Source: Pseudomonadota bacterium
GTDB taxonomy: Bacteria > Pseudomonadota > Gammaproteobacteria > Burkholderiales > Burkholderiaceae_C
Length of the DNA stretch: 64,000 nt
Assembly (NCBI GenBank): GCA_021819435.1
Contig: JAKARB010000004.1
Coordinates: 1 to 64,000 of the forward strand
Direction of reading: 5' to 3'
Below are positions 51,623 to 60,383 of the stretch, piece after piece. The notes beneath the pieces are model-generated. The model was not told the origin of the DNA and did no database searches. It worked only from the letters and a program-made list of their open reading frames with translations. The position numbers and the translations under genes are program-made. Position 1 is the stretch's first letter. Each line of letters opens with the position of its first letter.

Positions 51623-51715
51623 ATGCGACACAACCGATGGCAGGCCACGCTCGAATGGTTGGTGCTCACCGCGATCATCGTGTCGACCTGGGTGTTCGTG
51701 CCCATTCAGGGCTGA
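51623..51715 (+). CDS. 30-aa single-membrane-helix peptide
   Basis: Reads MRHNRWQATLEWLVLTAIIV followed by STWVFVPIQG and a TGA. A short basic N-terminus is followed by one hydrophobic helix, the pattern of small inner-membrane proteins. It starts three bases after the previous stop and ends 23 bp before the convergent RND pump gene. It is below usual gene-caller length; the coding claim is tentative. Confidence 0.4.
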   Translation: MRHNRWQATLEWLVLTAIIVSTWVFVPIQG

Positions 51716-51738
51716 CGGCACCGGGCCTCCAGCCAGAC

Positions 51739-54700
51739 TCAACCCGCCGCCAGCTCCTGCCCCCGCAGCCTGCGCGCCTGCCGGCCGCTCCAGGCCACCA
51801 TGTCATCCACCCCTGTGAACACCACGGGGATCACCAGCAGGCTCAAGAAGGTGGACGTGATGAGCCCGCCGATCACGACGATGGCCATGGGCGCGCGGAA
51901 GCTCGGGTCCACACCCACACCCAGCGCGATGGGCACCATGCCCGCGCCCATGGCGATGGTGGTCATGATGATGGGCCGCGCGCGCTTGCGGCAGGCGTCG
52001 ATGACGGCCTCCCAACGCGAGAGTCCGTGCTCGTTGCGCGCGATCAGCACGTAGTCCACCAGCAGGATCGAGTTCTTCGTGGCGATGCCCATGAGCATGA
52101 TCAAGCCGATCATCGAGGGCATCGACACCGCCGTCTGCGTGACCCACAGCGCAAAGATCGCGCCCGGCACCGACAGCAGCAGCGCGGCCAAGATGGTCAC
52201 CGGCTGCACGAAGCCCTTGAAGAGCAGCACGAGCACCACGTAGATGCACAGGATGCCCGTCAGCATGGCCAGGCCGAAGCTGGAGAAGAGCTCGGCCATG
52301 GCCTCGGCATCGCCCACCGGCTGGATGCCCACGCCCGGCGGCATCTGCTTGAGGCTGGGCAGGTTCATCACCGCCTTCTCGACCTCGCCCAGCGGCTGCT
52401 GGTTGAGCTCGATCTCGAAGTTGATGGTGCGCTGGCGGTCGAAGCGGTCGATCTGCGCGGGGCCGCTGTCGATCGACAGGTCAGCAACGTTGCCCAGCGG
52501 CACGGGCCCGCGCGACCCCGGCACGGGCAGGCGAGAAAGCAGATCCAGGTCGGTGCGGGCCTCGGGCGGCAGCTTGACCACCACCGGCACCTGGCGTTGC
52601 GACAAATTGAGCTTGGGCAAGGTCTGGTCGTAGTCGCCCTGCGTGGCCACGCGCAGCGTGTCGGCGATGGCGGCGGTGCTCACGCCCAGGTCGGCCGCGC
52701 GGGCCGCGTCGGGGCGCACCACCAGCTCCGGCCGCACCAGGCTCAGCGAGGACACCACGCTGCCGATGCCAGGGATGGTGCGCAAATCCTTCTCGACCCG
52801 CGCGGCGTGTTGCATGAGCGTGGCGCCATCTTCGCCAGAGAGCTTGAAGACGTACTTCTCAGCCGAGCCGCCGAAGCCCACCTTGATGCGAGCACCGGGC
52901 AGCGCCACCAGCTCGCCACGCAGTTGGGACTCGATGGCCTGCTTGCTCAGGCCCTTGCGTTGGGTGCGGTGGGTCAGGTTGAGCGTCAGCGTGGCCTTGG
53001 TGACATTGCCGGCCCCGGTGGGCGCGAACGGATCGGCGCCCGAAGCGCCGCCGCCAATGGCCGTGTAGATCATCTTCACGTGCGGGTGCTTCTCGACGAT
53101 GGCGCGGGCTTGCTCGGCCAGCGCGAAGGTCTGGGCGTAGGTGCTGCCGGGCGGCAGCTCGATCATCACCTGCGTCTGCGACAGGTCATCAGGCGGGATG
53201 AAGCCGGACGGCAGCCTCGACAGCAGGAAGAACGAACTCACAGTGAAGGCCAGCACCATCAGCATCGTCTGCCAGCGGTGGCTCAGGCACCAGCGGGCCC
53301 AGCCCAGGTACATCGTCATCCAGCGGGGCTCGGGGTGCTCCTTCTCGGGTGCCTTGAGCAGGTAGGCCGCCATCATCGGCGTGAGCATGCGCGCCACCAC
53401 CAGCGAGAAGAACACGGCGATGGCCGCCGTCCAGCCGAACTGCACGAAGAACTTGCCCGGCACGCCGTCCATGAAGGCCGTGGGCAGGAAGACGGCGATC
53501 AGCGTGAAGGTGGTGGCGATCACGGCCAGGCCGATCTCGTCGGCGGCTTCCATCGCGGCTTCGAGCGGCTTCTTGCCCATGGCCAGGTGGCGCATGATGT
53601 TCTCGATCTCGACGATGGCGTCGTCCACCAGGATGCCCACCACCAGCGACAGAGAGAGCAGCGTCACCACGTTGATGGTGAAGCCGAAGAGGTGCATCAC
53701 GCCGAAGGCCGGGATCACCGACAACGGCAAGGCGGCCGCTGCCACCACGGTGGCGCGCCAGTCGCGCAGGAAGAACCACACCACGATGATGGCCAGCACC
53801 GCACCTTCATAGAGCAGGTGCATGGAGCCTTCGTAGTTCTCGATCACGGGTTGGACGAAGTTGAACGCCTCGTTGAGCTTCACATCGGGGTGCTCGGCGC
53901 GCAACTCGTCGAGCGCCGCGAGCACGCCTTCGCGCACCGCCACTTCACCGGCGCCGAGTGCTCGCGAGATCTCGAAGGCCACCACCTTGCGGCCATTGAG
54001 CATGGCGCCTTGCCTTTGCTCGACCACCGTGTCACTGACCTTGGCGATCTGGTCGAGCCGAACGCGGCGGCCGTCGCTCAGGGTGATGTCCATGGCGGCG
54101 AGTTCTTCGGCCGAGCGCACGATGGCCACGGTGCGCACCGACTGCTCGCCGCCGCCGAGGTCCACGCGCCCGCCTGAGGCTTCCTGCTGCACGTTGCGCA
54201 ACTGGCGCGAGACATCGGCCGCCGTGGCGTTGAGCGCCAGCAGCCGCGCGGGGTCGAGCTCGACACGCACCTCGCGCGTGACGCCGCCCACGCGCGTCAC
54301 CGAGCCCACGCCCTTGACGGCCAGCAGGCGCTTGGTCACGTCGTGATCGACGAACCAGGACAGGGCCTCGTCGTCCATGCGGTCGGAGGCCACCGTGTAG
54401 GTCAGGATGGGCGAGCCCGCCACGTTCATCTTGGAGATGACGGGGTCGCGCAGGTCACCAGGCAGGTCGGCACGCACGCGCGACACGGCATCGCGGATGT
54501 CGTCCACCGCCTCCTGCGTGGGCTTTTCGAGGCGGAACTCGGTGGTCACGGAAACCGTGCCGTCCTGCACCTTGGTGTAGATGTGCTTGATGCCTTGCAG
54601 CGTGGCGATCGAGTTCTCGATCTTGCGTGCGACCTCGGTTTCGAGCTGGGCCGGCGCAGCACCGGGCAGCGAAGCCGTCACCGTGACCGTGGGCAGGTCG

Positions 54701-54819
54701 ATGTCGGGGAAGTTCTGGATCTTCATCTCCGCAAAGCCCATCAGGCCCACGACGGTGAGCAGGATGAACAGCAGGACAGCGGGGATGGGGTTCTTGATCG
54801 ACCAGGATGAGACGTTCAT
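51739..54819 (-). CDS. RND efflux transporter permease (HAE1 type)
   Basis: 1,026-aa proton-driven inner-membrane pump. Twelve helices with two large periplasmic loops; MNVSSWSIKNPIPAVLLFIL opens the protein and the ion-coupling helix contains the acidic pair in SLSLVVGILVDDAIVEIENI. The C-terminal half repeats the fold (GLIMLMGIATKNSILLVDYV). It overlaps the membrane-fusion gene by ATGA. An outer-membrane channel gene is not in the window, so a TolC-like partner is encoded elsewhere. HAE1-type pumps export hydrophobic or amphiphilic drugs. Confidence 0.94.
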   Translation of the reverse strand: MNVSSWSIKNPIPAVLLFILLTVVGLMGFAEMKIQNFPDIDLPTVTVTASLPGAAPAQLETEVARKIENSIATLQGIKHIYTKVQDGTVSVTTEFRLEKPTQEAVDDIRDAVSRVRADLPGDLRDPVISKMNVAGSPILTYTVASDRMDDEALSWFVDHDVTKRLLAVKGVGSVTRVGGVTREVRVELDPARLLALNATAADVSRQLRNVQQEASGGRVDLGGGEQSVRTVAIVRSAEELAAMDITLSDGRRVRLDQIAKVSDTVVEQRQGAMLNGRKVVAFEISRALGAGEVAVREGVLAALDELRAEHPDVKLNEAFNFVQPVIENYEGSMHLLYEGAVLAIIVVWFFLRDWRATVVAAAALPLSVIPAFGVMHLFGFTINVVTLLSLSLVVGILVDDAIVEIENIMRHLAMGKKPLEAAMEAADEIGLAVIATTFTLIAVFLPTAFMDGVPGKFFVQFGWTAAIAVFFSLVVARMLTPMMAAYLLKAPEKEHPEPRWMTMYLGWARWCLSHRWQTMLMVLAFTVSSFFLLSRLPSGFIPPDDLSQTQVMIELPPGSTYAQTFALAEQARAIVEKHPHVKMIYTAIGGGASGADPFAPTGAGNVTKATLTLNLTHRTQRKGLSKQAIESQLRGELVALPGARIKVGFGGSAEKYVFKLSGEDGATLMQHAARVEKDLRTIPGIGSVVSSLSLVRPELVVRPDAARAADLGVSTAAIADTLRVATQGDYDQTLPKLNLSQRQVPVVVKLPPEARTDLDLLSRLPVPGSRGPVPLGNVADLSIDSGPAQIDRFDRQRTINFEIELNQQPLGEVEKAVMNLPSLKQMPPGVGIQPVGDAEAMAELFSSFGLAMLTGILCIYVVLVLLFKGFVQPVTILAALLLSVPGAIFALWVTQTAVSMPSMIGLIMLMGIATKNSILLVDYVLIARNEHGLSRWEAVIDACRKRARPIIMTTIAMGAGMVPIALGVGVDPSFRAPMAIVVIGGLITSTFLSLLVIPVVFTGVDDMVAWSGRQARRLRGQELAAG

Positions 54820-56009
54820 GAACGCTCTCCCACCACGCGCACCGTGTCGCCATCGGCGAGGAAAGCCACGCCCGCGGCGACCACTTGCGCGCCGTCCTTC
54901 AGGCCTTCGATCACCTCGACGCGCTCGCCCTGGCGGCGCCCCACCTTCACCTTGACTTGGCGCACCGAGGTCTGCGCGGCTTCTTGCTGACCCGATGGCG
55001 CGCCCTCCAGCACGAAGACGTACGAGAACCCATCGCGCAGCAGCACCGCCGTCTGCGGCACGGTCAGGCCGCTGGCCTGGCCCACCGCCACCTTGCCCGG
55101 CGCGAACATGCCCGCGCGGGCGCCGGCCTGTGCGGCCGAGGCTGGCAGGTCGACGTAGACGATGCCGTTGCGGGTGCCGCCATCGACCGTGGGGGCGACC
55201 ATGCGCACGCGGCCCTCCACCGGCTGGCCGCCCGGCGGCGTGGCCAGGGCCTTCATGCCGGGCTGCACGCGCGTGAGGTCGGCCGAGGGCAGCTCGGCGC
55301 GCCATTCCAGGCGGCTCTGGCGGATCAGGCGGAAGAGTTCGACACCCGGCTGCGCCACGGCCCCCACGGTGGCCGAGCGCGCGGAGATCACGCCGTCATC
55401 GGGCGCGAGCACGCGGGTCTGGCGGCCACGCAATTCTTGGGTGGCCAGCAGCGCCTTGGCCGACTCGACGCGCGCCAGCGCCGTCTGCTCCGAGGTCAGC
55501 GAGCGCTGGGCTTCCTGTGCGCTGATGGCGTCGGCCGCGCGCAGCTTGCGGGCTCGGTCGGCGTTGGACTTGGCCTCGGCGGCCAGGGCCTCGGCCTCCA
55601 GCAGGCTGGCGCGGGCGTTCTGGATGTCGGCGAGCACAGCTTCGTTGGCCAGCGTGGCCAGCACCTGGCCTTTGCGCACGCGGTCACCCACGTTGACGAG
55701 CACGGCATCCAGGCGCAGGCCCGCGAGTTCGGCCCCGACCACGGCTTCCTGCCAGGCGGCGATGGCGCCGTTGGCGTTGAGCTCCAGCGGCCAGTCGGCC
55801 TGCTCGGGGCGCACCACCTGGACGCTCAGCGCCGGGCGGGCCGAGCGCGCGGTGTGCCCCTTGCCGTCTGCCGCCTTGGCTGCTGCGCTCGGCGCTAGGG
55901 CCTCTTCTTTGGCAGAAGCCCGTGAAGCCTGGTACCAGGCCACGGTCACGACAGCGGCGATGACAGCCGCCACGAAGGCGCCGCGCTTGAACGTCAGTTG
56001 CTTGTTCAT
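54816..56009 (-). CDS. RND efflux periplasmic adaptor (membrane-fusion protein)
   Basis: 397 aa. N-terminal signal anchor (FVAAVIAAVVTVAWYQ), then the lipoyl/biotinyl half GAIAAWQEAVVGAELAGLRL, an alpha-hairpin of about 60 residues (NARASLLEAEALAAEAKSNA), the second lipoyl half (VLAPDDGVISARSATVGAVA) and beta-barrel domains. It links the pump to an outer-membrane duct. It lies 70 bp after the TetR gene on the same strand, so a tetR-mfp-rnd operon is likely. Confidence 0.92.
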   Translation of the reverse strand: MNKQLTFKRGAFVAAVIAAVVTVAWYQASRASAKEEALAPSAAAKAADGKGHTARSARPALSVQVVRPEQADWPLELNANGAIAAWQEAVVGAELAGLRLDAVLVNVGDRVRKGQVLATLANEAVLADIQNARASLLEAEALAAEAKSNADRARKLRAADAISAQEAQRSLTSEQTALARVESAKALLATQELRGRQTRVLAPDDGVISARSATVGAVAQPGVELFRLIRQSRLEWRAELPSADLTRVQPGMKALATPPGGQPVEGRVRMVAPTVDGGTRNGIVYVDLPASAAQAGARAGMFAPGKVAVGQASGLTVPQTAVLLRDGFSYVFVLEGAPSGQQEAAQTSVRQVKVKVGRRQGERVEVIEGLKDGAQVVAAGVAFLADGDTVRVVGERS

Positions 56010-56079
56010 GTTTCGATCTCTTCCTCAACTTTTCATTGGTGTTGTGGGCTCTGGCTGTGCCATCTCCACGCTGACACGC

Positions 56080-56784
56080 TCACACGCTTCGCCCCGCGCG
56101 CCGCGCCCGTTCGTGGTTCACCAAAGCCAGCCCGAAGCCCACCAGGCGCTCCAACACCCGCTCGGTGGCACCTTCGCCGTGCAAGAGGCCAGGCGCCAAC
56201 CCATCCATGAAGGGCCGCGACATGCAGTAGTCATGCACCATGGCCGACAAGGCGAAAGCCAGTTGATGCAGGTCGTCGTCGGGCTCGCTGGCGCCGGTGT
56301 GCCGCGCCAGCATCGCCACCATGCGTTGGTGAACCGGCATGATGTGCTGCACCACGATGTCCTGAAGCGAATCGCTGGGCTCCAGCATCTCGCGCAGGTA
56401 CAGCCGCATCTCCACGTCGGGCGGTTCGCCGGCTTGCGGCAGGCACAGCAGGCCAGACATCACGCGGCGCAACGCTTGCTCCAGCGTCAGGCCGGGGTCG
56501 TCGAAACCGGCCAGGGCTTCATTGGTCATCTCGATGGGGCGCAGCAGCGTGGCGCGGTACAGGCCGGCCTTGTCCCCGAAGTAGTAGTGGATGGCCGCCA
56601 CGTTCTGGCCGGCCGCCTGGCAGATCTCGCGCGTGGAAGCCCGGGCGTACCCCTTCTCAGCGAAGATGCGGGTGGCCTCCTGCAGCAGGCGCTCGCGGGC
56701 GCGGGCGCCACGCTCTTGGCTGGCCGAGCCCTCCTGCACCGCCGGAGCGCCAGAAACAAAATCAAGCGCTTGATTGATTTTCAT
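56080..56784 (-). CDS. TetR/AcrR-family regulator with CecR-type C-terminal domain
   Basis: 234 aa from the ATG at 56784 (MKINQALDF); upstream in-frame starts lie in the promoter region and were rejected. HTH: STREICQAAGQNVAAIHYYFGDKAGLYR. The C-terminal half (CLPQAGEPPDVEMRLYLREM) resembles the CecR/DUF1956 ligand domain, which often controls neighbouring efflux genes. It is the first gene of the efflux operon; a perfect palindrome covers codons 2-7. Confidence 0.88.
   Translation of the reverse strand: MKINQALDFVSGAPAVQEGSASQERGARARERLLQEATRIFAEKGYARASTREICQAAGQNVAAIHYYFGDKAGLYRATLLRPIEMTNEALAGFDDPGLTLEQALRRVMSGLLCLPQAGEPPDVEMRLYLREMLEPSDSLQDIVVQHIMPVHQRMVAMLARHTGASEPDDDLHQLAFALSAMVHDYCMSRPFMDGLAPGLLHGEGATERVLERLVGFGLALVNHERARRAGRSV
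56760..56775. promoter_or_regulatory. Perfect 16-bp palindrome over the tetR start (candidate operator)
   Basis: AATCAAGCGCTTGATT is its own reverse complement. It lies inside codons 4-9 of the TetR gene, just after the ATG, where a bound dimer would block elongation or initiation. It is the strongest dyad near the efflux operon. Confidence 0.55.
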
Positions 56785-56878
56785 GGTGGCGCATCGTAGA
56801 CCACAAAGTGCCGGGCGGGCAAGCCTGTCCGAATCCCCTGTCTGACGCCAAGCGCGCCCAAACGGCAGAATCGCGCCC

Positions 56879-57775
56879 ATGCAGTTGATCCCCTGGACCC
56901 ACGCCACGAGCGCAGGCTTCACACTCAGAGGCTGGCACAGCGCCCCGAGCGGCCGCCCCCTGCTCCACTTCCTCCACGGCAACGGCTTTTGCGGCCGCGT
57001 CTACGAACCGATGCTGCGCCACCTGGCCGAGCACTTCGACCTCTGGCTGAGCGACGCGCAAGGCCATGGCGACAGCGACCACGGCGGCAAATTCGTCGGC
57101 TGGAACCGCAGCGCCGATCTGGCCGCCGAGGCGCTGAAAGCGCAAGGCCAGGCCTTCGCCGATGTGCCCTGGTTCGCCGCCGGCCACAGCTTCGGCGGTG
57201 TGCTCACCAGCCTGATCGTGGCGGAGCAGCCCAAACTGTTCCAGGCCGCCGTGCTGCTCGACCCGGTGCTCTTCACCCCGCCGATGCTGCTGGGCGCCTC
57301 GGTGGCCGAACTCACGGGCGTCATGCGCCACACCCCGCTGGCCCGCCAGGCTCGCGCCCGACGCGATCACTGGGCCAGCCGCGACGAGGCCCGCGCCAAC
57401 CTCACTGGCCGGGGCACCTACAAAGGCTGGGCCCGCGAGGCCATGGACGCCTTCCTCACCCATGCCCTGGCCGATGTCGAAGATGGCGTGCGCCTGAAGT
57501 GCCGCCCCAGCCGCGAGGCCGAAATCTTCGGCTCCATGCCCGACCGACTGTGGTCGCTGCTGGGTCGGGTGCGCAAGCCCGTGCACGTGCTGCATGCCGA
57601 GCACACCTTCCCCTTCGTCGGCGAATCGGTGGCGCGCTGGACGGGCCTCAACGATCACGTCAGCGCGGAGCAGGTGCCCGGCGGACATTGCTTCATGCAA
57701 GAGCGGCCCACCGATGCCGCCAGGCGCGTGGCGGCCGGGCTGCTGCCCCACGACGATGTGCGGCGGCCAGCCTGA
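56879..57775 (+). CDS. Alpha/beta-fold hydrolase
   Basis: 298 aa. Oxyanion motif HFLHGNGFCGRVYEPML, nucleophile elbow GHSFGG with Ser near residue 105, and His in GGHCFMQERP near the end. An ordinary Ser hydrolase of unknown substrate, divergent from the TetR gene (94 bp between starts). No dehydratase or transport genes suggest a pathway. Confidence 0.88.
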   Translation: MQLIPWTHATSAGFTLRGWHSAPSGRPLLHFLHGNGFCGRVYEPMLRHLAEHFDLWLSDAQGHGDSDHGGKFVGWNRSADLAAEALKAQGQAFADVPWFAAGHSFGGVLTSLIVAEQPKLFQAAVLLDPVLFTPPMLLGASVAELTGVMRHTPLARQARARRDHWASRDEARANLTGRGTYKGWAREAMDAFLTHALADVEDGVRLKCRPSREAEIFGSMPDRLWSLLGRVRKPVHVLHAEHTFPFVGESVARWTGLNDHVSAEQVPGGHCFMQERPTDAARRVAAGLLPHDDVRRPA

Positions 57776-57983
57776 GGCGCCGAAGCTGAAACTCGGCTCC
57801 GACACCCGCCACGGCCCCGACGCGGACACGGACGCCGACGCGATCCATGGACCCGCCCCTTGGATCCTCGGAATTGCGCCATCACTGCGGTGTTCATCGG
57901 GGCAAGCTAGGCAGCCCAGGCCGCGCACCATGCATGGCATGAAGCTGCCCCATGTGTGCCCGCCTCCATCCACGGCTCCGGCC

Positions 57984-58511
57984 ATGACGCCTGAGCGGAC
58001 CGGCCCCAGGCTCGTCCGCCAAGCGAGCACACGCCCGCGCGCGGGGTTGAACGCCGCCGCGCTGCTCACCAGCGCCGCGCTCATCGCCGTGCCCGGGCTC
58101 GGCCTGACGGGCTGTACGCTGCGCCCCATGCAACAGCAGCAAGAAACCCAGGTCGACAGCGTCACCCTGAGCACCGAAGCCACGGCAGGCGTGGGCGGCA
58201 CGCCCTTCTGCCTGCACCTGCGGCATGGCAACGGCTTCTACGTGGCTTACAGCCGCAACCGGGTCGAGGCCTGGGTGACCGATGGCCGCTGCGCCGACAA
58301 AGGCCCCGAGCGCGTGGTCGACGCCATTCGCATCAATTGGCATGCCGACCTTCGCGACTCGCAAGAAGGCCGCCAGTGCATGCAGACCGAGCGCTGCACG
58401 CACACCGAGGACAACGTCATCGAAGGCAGGTTCTTCCGCTGTGCAACGGCGGCCGCCCGCCAGGGTAACCAAAGCGCCTACGTCTCCAGCGACGAAGCCC
58501 GCTGCAATTGA
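57984..58511 (+). CDS. Cys-rich putative lipoprotein
   Basis: 175 aa from the ATG at 57984 (MTPERTGPRLVRQA); the frame is open further upstream, so 57930 or 57939 are alternatives. A hydrophobic stretch LLTSAALIAVPGLGLTGC fits a lipoprotein signal with lipobox LTGC. The mature part has at least six further Cys (in PFCLHL, DGRCAD, RQCMQTERC, FFRC and DEARC), suggesting disulfides, and ends in Asn. No known domain is recognised. It is convergent with the TauE-like gene, 58 bp away. Confidence 0.65.
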   Translation: MTPERTGPRLVRQASTRPRAGLNAAALLTSAALIAVPGLGLTGCTLRPMQQQQETQVDSVTLSTEATAGVGGTPFCLHLRHGNGFYVAYSRNRVEAWVTDGRCADKGPERVVDAIRINWHADLRDSQEGRQCMQTERCTHTEDNVIEGRFFRCATAAARQGNQSAYVSSDEARCN

Positions 58512-58569
58512 TCGCGCGCCGGCAGCACGGGGCGCAGGGCCAGCCGGCCGCCGCCATGCCAGATCGAGT

Positions 58570-59397
58570 TCACAGCATCATCGCGGCGGCCACCAACAGC
58601 AGCGCGCAGAACGCCTGCCCCAGCACGCGCTGCGGCAGGCGGTGCGCCAGGGCCACGCCCCACGAGATGCTCAACAAGCCGCCCATCGCCAGCGGCAGGC
58701 CGCGCGACCAGTCCACCTTGCCTGCCATGGCGTAGGTGCACAGCGCCACCAGCGCACCCGGCACCACCGCCGCCAGCGCCAGGCCTTGCGCCGTGGTCTG
58801 CCGACGCACGCCGAACACCGTGGTCAATGCCGGCACGGTCACCAGCCCACCGCCCACCGTGAACAGGCCCGAAAACACACCGCTGACCAGGCCAAGCGCG
58901 CCCAACCAAGGTCGCTTCAGCGCAGCTTGGGCATCCGCCACGGCACCCACATCGGAAGTAACGCCCTCAGCCGCCCGCTCGCGCCGCCGCGCGCCCCAGT
59001 ACAACAAGCCTGCCAACCCCACCAGGAAGCTCGCGAAGGCCCAACGCAAGCGCCCCGCATCAAGGTGGGTGGCCCAATGCGCCACCAGCCAGGTCGAGCC
59101 CACTGCGGCGCCACCCAGCCAACCGGCGTCTTTCAGGTCGATGGGGTTGCGCTGCTTGTAGCGCCAGAAACCCAGCATCACGTTGGGCGTGATCATCACC
59201 AGCGCCGTGCCCTGTGCCACCGGCTGATCCAGCCCGAAGCCCAAGGCCAGCACGGGGATGGCGATGAGCCCGCCGCCAATGCCAAAGACACCGCCCACCG
59301 CGCCCAGGATCACGCCCAAGACCAAATCGGCCAGCACATGCCAATGAAGGGATGGATGCAAAACGGGCCACAGAAAATCGAGGTTCAGCCAGGACAT
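58570..59397 (-). CDS. TauE/SafE-family sulfite/sulfonate permease
   Basis: 275 aa from the ATG at 59397 (start uncertain; a GTG/ATG at 59424 is possible). Two repeated halves each contain the GG-loop pattern: GAVGGVFGIGGGLIAIPVLA and VSGVFSGLFTVGGGLVTVPA. Eight or so membrane helices. The family moves sulfite, sulfoacetate, taurine breakdown products or other organic anions. Divergent from the LysR gene, 74 bp apart, so it may be its target. Confidence 0.88.
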   Translation of the reverse strand: MSWLNLDFLWPVLHPSLHWHVLADLVLGVILGAVGGVFGIGGGLIAIPVLALGFGLDQPVAQGTALVMITPNVMLGFWRYKQRNPIDLKDAGWLGGAAVGSTWLVAHWATHLDAGRLRWAFASFLVGLAGLLYWGARRRERAAEGVTSDVGAVADAQAALKRPWLGALGLVSGVFSGLFTVGGGLVTVPALTTVFGVRRQTTAQGLALAAVVPGALVALCTYAMAGKVDWSRGLPLAMGGLLSISWGVALAHRLPQRVLGQAFCALLLVAAAMML

Positions 59398-59471
59398 GCC
59401 CAGGAGTCTGACACCCACCATCATTGCGCGGATGAAGGCAAAATCAAACCATCATTGCATTGAACGCAAAG

Positions 59472-60383
59472 ATGAACCCCACATCCGACCTCGCTTTCTT
59501 CGTCACCCTGGCCCAGTCACGCAGCCTTTCGGCGGCCGCACAGGAGCTGGGCCTCTCCACCGCGGCGGTGAGCCGGCGTCTGGCCGCGCTGGAGTCGCGC
59601 CTGGGCATCCGCCTCATGCAGCGCACCACCCGGCGCACCTCGCTCACACAGGAAGGGCTGTGCTACCTCGAAGAAAGCCGCCGCATCCTGGCCGACATCG
59701 AGGCGCTGGAGGAAGACATCTCCGGCCGCAGCGCGACGCCTCAGGGCCTGCTGCGCGTCAACGCGGGCTTTGGCTTCGGGCGGCACCACATCGCACCGGC
59801 CATCACCGACTTCGTGCGCCAGCATCCGCAGGTCGAGGTGCAGTTGCAGCTCACCGACCGCCCGATGCAGTTCGGCGAAGATGGCGTGGACGTGTGCATC
59901 CGCTTCGGCGAGGTGCCCGATGCGCGCGTGACCTCGCGCAAGCTGGCGGGCAATCGGCGCCTGTTCGTGGCCACGCCCGCTTACCTGCGCCGGCATGGCA
60001 CGCCCGAAACCCCCGCCGACCTCAAGCGCCACCGCTGCATCGTCATCCGCGAGCGCGACGAGGTCTACGGCCAATGGCAGTTGCGCTGCGGCACCCTCAA
60101 GCAGACGGTGAAGGTGCAAGGCCCCGTCTCAACCAACGACGGCGAAACCGCGCTGGGCTGGGCCCTGCAGGGCCTGGGCATCCTGCAACGATCGCAATGG
60201 CATGTGGCGCCTTACCTGCGCTCGGGCCGGCTGGTGCAGGTGCTCACCGACTGGGAGCTGCCCAGCGCCGACATCCACGCCGTGTACCCTGCGCGGCGCA
60301 ACCTCTCGGCCAAGGTCCTCGCCTTCGTCGACCACCTGAGCGCGCGGTTCGCGCCCCTGCACCAAGACTGGATGACGCCATGA
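59472..60383 (+). CDS. LysR-family transcriptional regulator
   Basis: 303 aa from the ATG at 59472; a TTG at 59460 would add four residues. HTH: LSAAAQELGLSTAAVSRRLAAL. The effector domain has the usual two-lobe layout (VNAGFGFGRHHIAPAITDFV to DRPMQFGEDGVDVCIRFGEV). It overlaps the next gene by ATGA, which is unusual since LysR regulators more often face their target. Targets may be the divergent TauE-type permease or the downstream gmm gene. Confidence 0.9.
   Translation: MNPTSDLAFFVTLAQSRSLSAAAQELGLSTAAVSRRLAALESRLGIRLMQRTTRRTSLTQEGLCYLEESRRILADIEALEEDISGRSATPQGLLRVNAGFGFGRHHIAPAITDFVRQHPQVEVQLQLTDRPMQFGEDGVDVCIRFGEVPDARVTSRKLAGNRRLFVATPAYLRRHGTPETPADLKRHRCIVIRERDEVYGQWQLRCGTLKQTVKVQGPVSTNDGETALGWALQGLGILQRSQWHVAPYLRSGRLVQVLTDWELPSADIHAVYPARRNLSAKVLAFVDHLSARFAPLHQDWMTP

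Noticed and set aside
51637-54177. A + strand open frame of 846 codons
   Set aside because: Antisense of the RND permease; very rich in His, Gln, Arg and Gly and without any motif.
57594-57983. Upstream extension of the Cys-rich lipoprotein
   Set aside because: It overlaps the end of the hydrolase gene in another frame; the lipoprotein signal only makes sense from 57984 or slightly before.
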